A stretch of DNA of 48,965 nt from Chloroflexota bacterium (GTDB lineage Bacteria > Chloroflexota > Anaerolineae > Aggregatilineales > Phototrophicaceae): assembly GCA_028873975.1 (NCBI GenBank), contig JAPPMO010000060.1, forward strand, positions 1-48,965. The letters are read 5' to 3'. Positions within the stretch are counted from its first letter, which is position 1. Every line of letters starts with the position of its first letter. The translations under genes were made by a program, and so were the position numbers. Positions 44,096 to 48,965 of this stretch are shown here, in pieces. The notes beneath the pieces are model-generated. The model was not told the origin of the DNA and searched no databases. It saw nothing but the letters and a program-made list of their open reading frames with translations.

Positions 44096-47000
44096 ATGCA
44101 AAACAGCGGCAGCTTCTACGATATTTTCTTCATCTACCACCCGGAAGATATCGAGTTCACGCGTCAATTGGCTGCGCGGCTGGCTGCCGGCAATATCATC
44201 CCCCGCCTCGATGAAGAAATTGGCAAGTCTGAAGCAGGTCGGCAGGCGCTGCGGGATGCGATATTGCGCTCGCATACGATTGCGATTGTCCTGTCGCCAG
44301 ATTCCGCCGAAAGCCAATTGTGCAATGAATTGATCGAATACGCGGTTGCCAACGGCAAGCGCTTCATCAGTTTGATCATCAACGAAGCAATCGCCGTCGC
44401 GGTCCATCCAGCCATTGCTGAAAACGCCTATGTTTTCTTTCGCGAAGAAGACGAGCTCAATGCGAGCGCCAATGACTTGTTGCCACTCCTGCAAGTTGAC
44501 GCGCACCTGCGTCTGCATACCGAGTTGCTCGTCAGCGCCAGCGCATGGAATCTGGAGGGGCGCAGGAGCGATTTGCTGCTCGCCCCGGAGCGCGCGGAAG
44601 AGGCGCGGCAGTGGCTGGCGGAGGGCGCCAAGCGCAGTCCAAAGCCATCGCAGCTTTTGGTTGAATTCATCCATGCCAGCCGACGGCAAAAGCCGACGCC
44701 GGCTCGCGGATTCCCAAGTCATGTCGCGCTTGGCCTGTTTGCCGTCTTGATCCTGGTCGCGGTTGTCGGGATCGTTCAGAGCGTGATGACGAGCCAAAGC
44801 GCAGCAACCGCCACCGCAGCCTTCCTCGCCACAAGCGAGCAAGGGACAAGCATCGCGCGATCCGCCGCCGCAAGCGCAACGGCAGAGGGCAACAGTGCCC
44901 TTCGGGTTATATCGATGCTCGCGGCGACCAGCGTCCGCATCAGAGAAGAGGTTTTGGCAACTGTCGCCGTCCAAGCGCAATACGCGACCAGGCAGGCGGC
45001 AATGGCCGCGACCTCCCAAGAAGCGACGGCCATCCAGGCCGCCAAAGCCCGCGCTACAGAAAGAGCGCAACTGCAGAGCGAGATCGCCGCGCAGGCGGTC
45101 ATTGACGGCGCCGGGCGCGCGCTCGCGGATGGCGACCTCGACCTGGCTCTGGCATTAGCCTGGGAAGCTGCGCGGAGCCTCGAGAATCCCTGGCCCGCTT
45201 TGCAGATCCTTCGTCAGGCGCTCGAGAGCCGTCCCGTGGCGACGATTGACAATGTCTCACTGTCGCGGGTTCATCCAACTGGCCAGCAAATTGCAGTGGT
45301 CCAGCGTTCACGCAAGCGTGTACAGGTCTATAACAGCGAGACCGGGCGGCTCGACTATGCAATTGACGATCACGCAGGCGATATCAGCGCGCTCGCTTAT
45401 GCTGGCAACGGGCAATTGCTGATCACCGCGGCGGTGGATGGAGAAGTGGTCCTTCGCTCCAGCGAAGATGGTATCCCGATTCATCGCTTGCCAGCGCATG
45501 GCAGTCCCGTTCGGGCGATGGCCCCATATCGAACCGACAGCAAGTTGGTCACGGCCGGCGACGACGCGCTTATCCTTTGGGATCTCAATACCGGGGAGAG
45601 TCTGGCCAACTACGCGCCGGAATCGGAAGACGGGCTGGCGGTCAGAGAGCTGCTGGCGACCGCCGACGACGCGCGCCTCATCGTCTGGTCAGAGGCCGGC
45701 GGCGCAGTCACAATGGCGCAGCATTCGGCCGAGACGCTGGCGCTGCTTAGTCCGGCCAGCGGCGGCCGCGTTTACCTGGGCTACGACCGCAGGGGCGGCG
45801 TCGCCTACAGCGGCGGTCGCAGTTTGCCCGCTTATGCCGGCGATCCCAACATCGGCGACCTTGCGCTCTGGAACCCCTCTACCGGGCAGCAATTAACGCG
45901 CGTTGCCGAGGGTTTCAACTGGTCGCTCATCAGCGGAGGGAGCATCGCCAGCGCGACTGACAGCCTCCAATTCATCGCATTTGACGACGACGCTGCCCTG
46001 CTCGGCGTAGAGAATAGCATTGGCGAGAAACGGCTGGCGCTCATTTCTCTCGCCGACGGATCTGTTCTGCGGACTTATGACGACGCGTTTGCCGCCGGTC
46101 TGGTCTCAGCCCATTTCCTTGATTCAGATCTTGCCCTGTCTCTGACCAGCGACAACCGGCTGGTGACATGGTCCACCGCCGACGGCAGCTTGATCCGCCA
46201 AGTGGGCATTTCGCCGCAGCCCCTGGCGCGGATGGAAGTCGACGCCCGGGGCAGGGTCGCATTGGGGCAGACCGTCGATGGCAGCGTCCATTTTTGGCAT
46301 ATCGCGCCAGCGCTATCGGACGGGCTTCGGATACTTGATGAGCCCGCCGACGATGTCTGGATCAACCAGACGGGGGAGGCTCTGCTCGTCAGTGACAGCG
46401 ACGCTACGCGGCTTGTGAGCATAGTCGATGAGGAAATCCTGTTCCAGAGCGACAGCGGCAGCCTGACGCGGATCAACGAATCCGGCTCGCATTTTGCCGT
46501 ATCCGTCGACGGCGAGATCCAGCTTGTTGAGGCCGAGAGCGGTCAGATTGCGGCGAGCTGGTCCTTGGAAGCTGAACAAGTGAGAGAGATGTATTTGGCG
46601 CCACAGGGCGACGCCCTGCTGGTGGAAACCGAAGCCGGCGAATTGCTGCTGCTGCGAAGGGATCGAGCTGCGCCGCAGCGATTGAACAAGGGAGACTTTG
46701 GAGAATCCAGGTTGGTCAGATTTGCGGTCGACAGCAGCGCAGTTCTCAGCTTGCACCCGGCGGGCGCCTTGTTGTGGGGAGGGGACTCCGCGGAGCCGAC
46801 GGCAGCCTACGCCCTGGGACTGGCGCCCGAATATGCCACATCGGATCGCTTCAAGGTCGCGTTCGGCGATGGCGGCGATGGTCTCTATTTCTTCGTTCGC
46901 CTGGAAGGAGGATTGGCAAGCCTGACCCGAGTCGATCTGGAAGAGGATTCCATCCAGCGCCAGACCTTTGTCGATGTCGCTCAGGGCGAATTGGCGGCGA

Positions 47001-47407
47001 ATGGGGAGGTTCTCCTGCTGTCACGAGTCGATGGGGGCTTTCAAGCGCTTGATACGTCCAGCGGAGCGATCCTCAATGAATACGCCGACGTCGGCGTTTT
47101 TGTCCGGCAATTAGAGCTTCTGGAAGAGCGAAACTGGCTCTACGCCGCCGCCGACAATAATCTGTTGATATGGGACCTGGCATCAAACATCCTGGTAGAG
47201 CGCATCCAACATCCCGATGACGTATTGGGTTTCAGCCTCAGCCAGAACGGGCAGCATGTCGTGACCGAGGATGCCAATGGCGTGCGCAGGCTGATTCAGG
47301 TCGACAGCGCGCAAGAGTTGCTTGACCGGGTGCGAGAACGAATTGCGCCGCGCGCGTTGACCTGCGCCGAACGCGAACAGTACCTCGCCATCCCCTTCTG
47401 CGAGTAA
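44096..47407 (+). CDS. TIR domain / transmembrane / beta-propeller protein
   Basis: 1103 residues. The N-terminal TIR domain (1-125) begins FYDIFFIYHPEDIEFTRQLA, contains LRDAILRSHTIAIVLSPDSAE and has the conserved Glu in QLCNELIEYA (E78), the position of the NADase Glu in active TIRs. A membrane helix lies at about 209-230 (HVALGLFAVLILVAVVGIVQSV). A 110-residue Ala/Thr-rich helical stalk follows (SATAEG, TATAAF, ATSQEATAIQAAKAR). From about residue 375 to 1070 comes a beta-propeller of divergent WD40-type units (AGDISALAYAGNGQLLITAA, ALILWDLNTGESLANY, ALWNPSTGQQLTRV). There is no NB-ARC or STAND ATPase between. Topology predicts TIR inside and propeller outside. It may be a membrane-bound sensor; NAD cleavage is only inferred from the Glu. 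Confidence 0.82.
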   Translation: MQNSGSFYDIFFIYHPEDIEFTRQLAARLAAGNIIPRLDEEIGKSEAGRQALRDAILRSHTIAIVLSPDSAESQLCNELIEYAVANGKRFISLIINEAIAVAVHPAIAENAYVFFREEDELNASANDLLPLLQVDAHLRLHTELLVSASAWNLEGRRSDLLLAPERAEEARQWLAEGAKRSPKPSQLLVEFIHASRRQKPTPARGFPSHVALGLFAVLILVAVVGIVQSVMTSQSAATATAAFLATSEQGTSIARSAAASATAEGNSALRVISMLAATSVRIREEVLATVAVQAQYATRQAAMAATSQEATAIQAAKARATERAQLQSEIAAQAVIDGAGRALADGDLDLALALAWEAARSLENPWPALQILRQALESRPVATIDNVSLSRVHPTGQQIAVVQRSRKRVQVYNSETGRLDYAIDDHAGDISALAYAGNGQLLITAAVDGEVVLRSSEDGIPIHRLPAHGSPVRAMAPYRTDSKLVTAGDDALILWDLNTGESLANYAPESEDGLAVRELLATADDARLIVWSEAGGAVTMAQHSAETLALLSPASGGRVYLGYDRRGGVAYSGGRSLPAYAGDPNIGDLALWNPSTGQQLTRVAEGFNWSLISGGSIASATDSLQFIAFDDDAALLGVENSIGEKRLALISLADGSVLRTYDDAFAAGLVSAHFLDSDLALSLTSDNRLVTWSTADGSLIRQVGISPQPLARMEVDARGRVALGQTVDGSVHFWHIAPALSDGLRILDEPADDVWINQTGEALLVSDSDATRLVSIVDEEILFQSDSGSLTRINESGSHFAVSVDGEIQLVEAESGQIAASWSLEAEQVREMYLAPQGDALLVETEAGELLLLRRDRAAPQRLNKGDFGESRLVRFAVDSSAVLSLHPAGALLWGGDSAEPTAAYALGLAPEYATSDRFKVAFGDGGDGLYFFVRLEGGLASLTRVDLEEDSIQRQTFVDVAQGELAANGEVLLLSRVDGGFQALDTSSGAILNEYADVGVFVRQLELLEERNWLYAAADNNLLIWDLASNILVERIQHPDDVLGFSLSQNGQHVVTEDANGVRRLIQVDSAQELLDRVRERIAPRALTCAEREQYLAIPFCE

Positions 47408-47422
47408 AATCGGAAAATATCG

Positions 47423-48560
47423 ATGAAGCGAATCCTCTTCGCCTCTTGTTACAGCGGTCTTGGCGGCGGCGAAACAGACCTGCTGACGCTCGCCGCTTCA
47501 CTTGAGGCCGGCGCCTATGAATGCCATCTGCTGCTGCCGAAGGACGGGCAGTTGAGCGAGATCTGGCGCGAAAGGGTCGGTCCGGTCCACATCATCCCCT
47601 TTCGCGGCGCCACCACCTTCTTTGTGTCTGCTCTATGGGCGCGCTTCCCCGTGGTCAAGCGCTTCGCCAAGCTGCTGCAACAGGAGCGAATCGACCTCGC
47701 GCATAGCGATTATCACTGCTTGCCCATGATCGCCGCGGCGGCTCAACTGGCCGGGCTGCCCTTCATCTTCACGCTCTGGGGCTGGTGGTTCAAGCCGAAA
47801 CCCTGGCAGCGGATATTCTTTCGCGGCATACCAAAGACGGTAGCGCGTTCAATCGCTATCCGGGACGGCTATCTTGGCGAGCCCCCTTTCATGCCCCGCG
47901 AAAACTTGCCGGTCGTTTACCCGGGCGTGGATACCGAGCGCTTTCATCCGGATCTCGACGGAGCGCGTTTGCGCGACGAACTGGGCATCCCGCGCGATGC
48001 GCCACTCGTCGCCATGGTCGCCCGTTTTCAACGCGTCAAGGGACATCATACTTTTCAATCCGTGGCTGAAGCTATCGTCAGGCAAGAACCGGAGGCGCGT
48101 TTCATCGTGGCTGGCGATAATGTCTTCGGCGGAGCGGCCGATGGGCGCTATCGAGATCAGATTATCAGGATGGCGAGCGCCAATGACGCGCTGCGCGAGC
48201 GCCTGCGTTACATCGGTTTTCGCGACGATGTCGAGAATGTCTATGCGGCCGCGGACGTGCTGGTTTGCGCTTCCGAGTTTGAGAGTTTTGGCAAAGCCAA
48301 CCTCGAGGCGATGGCTTGCGGCAAGCCAATTGTTAGCAGCAACCGCGGAGGTCCCGCCGAAACAGTGAGCCAAGGCGAGACCGGATTTCTCATTGACCCC
48401 GACGACATCGCTGGATTCGCGCGAGCGGTCATGCGGCTGCTTGGGGACGGCAGGCTGCGAGAAAATATGGGACGCGCCGGGCGCGCCCGGGTTCGCGCGC
48501 GCTTCTCGATCAAGGCTATGACAGAAGCCTATCGCCGCATATTCGACGACCTGCTTAGGC

Positions 48561-48574
<14 letters not shown>
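47423..48574 (+). CDS. GT4-family glycosyltransferase
   Basis: A 383-residue GT-B enzyme of the glycogen-synthase-like/GT4 type. The N-terminal acceptor domain has RILFASCYSGLGGGETDLLTLA. The C-terminal donor domain begins PLVAMVARFQRVKGHHTFQSV. It continues with RLRYIGFRDDVENVYAAADVLVCASEFESFGKANLEAMACGKPIVSSNRGGPAETV (in shorter parts: RLRYIGFRDDV, CASEFESFGKANLEA, PIVSSNRGGP), where E283/E291-region residues hold the EX7E motif of retaining GT4 enzymes. It starts 15 bases after the TIR gene on the same strand, so both may share a transcript. Its substrate is unknown; surface polysaccharide is a likely target. Confidence 0.88.

Positions 48575-48965
<391 letters not shown>

Overview
The window is one contig end of about 49 kb of bacterial chromosome, moderately GC-rich with several AT-richer islands. 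The style of the proteins points to an environmental Chloroflexota (Anaerolineae-like) genome, although no rRNA or ribosomal protein is present to prove it. The indicators are Thr-Pro linkers followed by SH3b domains, a TIR-TM-beta-propeller protein, DUF3179, a NAL1-like protease, mixed ATG/GTG/TTG starts and a lack of outer-membrane genes. The last 50 bases are an almost pure G run that looks like a sequencing or assembly artefact.

Layout. 0.4-0.8 kb: small GlsB/YeaQ-type membrane protein. 0.85-2.3 kb (minus): a MutH/Sau3AI-like nuclease and a Dam-type adenine methyltransferase broken by a G9 tract. 2.5-5.9 kb: pyruvate dehydrogenase E1-alpha, E1-beta and E2, followed by a CgeB-like glycosyltransferase. 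7.2-11.4 kb: membrane proteins around an AT-richer island with an orphan DGQHR/DndB-like protein and a membrane-anchored coiled-coil protein. 11.4-17.5 kb (minus): DUF3179 protein, GT-C-like membrane protein, a small membrane protein and an MscS channel. 18.3-20.6 kb: TPR-like/TM/Thr-Pro/SH3b protein. 20.8-25.8 kb: SDR, MoaA, threonine synthase-like enzyme, NAL1-like protease. 25.8-29.99 kb (minus): internally deleted serine hydrolase, prohibitin-like SPFH protein, FRG-domain protein, nitrilase-type amidohydrolase. 30.4-32.6 kb (minus): atypical OmpR-type regulator, Nudix hydrolase, MntR-like repressor. 32.9-35.7 kb: an apparent proteostasis operon of CbpA-type J protein, HtrA-like lipoprotein protease and GNAT. 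35.8-37.8 kb (minus): a NotI-like restriction-modification operon behind a structured leader with a 9-codon ORF and an intrinsic terminator. 38.1-48.6 kb: DEDDh exonuclease, beta-helix/SH3b protein, FabG-like SDR, GNAT, 5'-nucleotidase, TIR-TM-propeller protein, GT4 glycosyltransferase. The window ends in a truncated NDUFA9-like gene.

Themes. Core metabolism (PDH, MoaA, Thr synthase-like) is interleaved with DNA-conflict genes: two R-M systems, a DndB-like protein, an FRG protein and a TIR protein. The conflict genes mostly lie in lower-GC patches with little link to their neighbours, which suggests acquisition by transfer. Two families of short intergenic inverted repeats recur: a four-copy 'ACCACAGAG...CTCTGTGGT' element and a three-copy 'CCCCATCCCCGGCCCTTCCCC' element. 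The most unusual item is the 37.61-37.82 kb leader of the NotI-like R-M operon, which looks like a translation-coupled attenuator.
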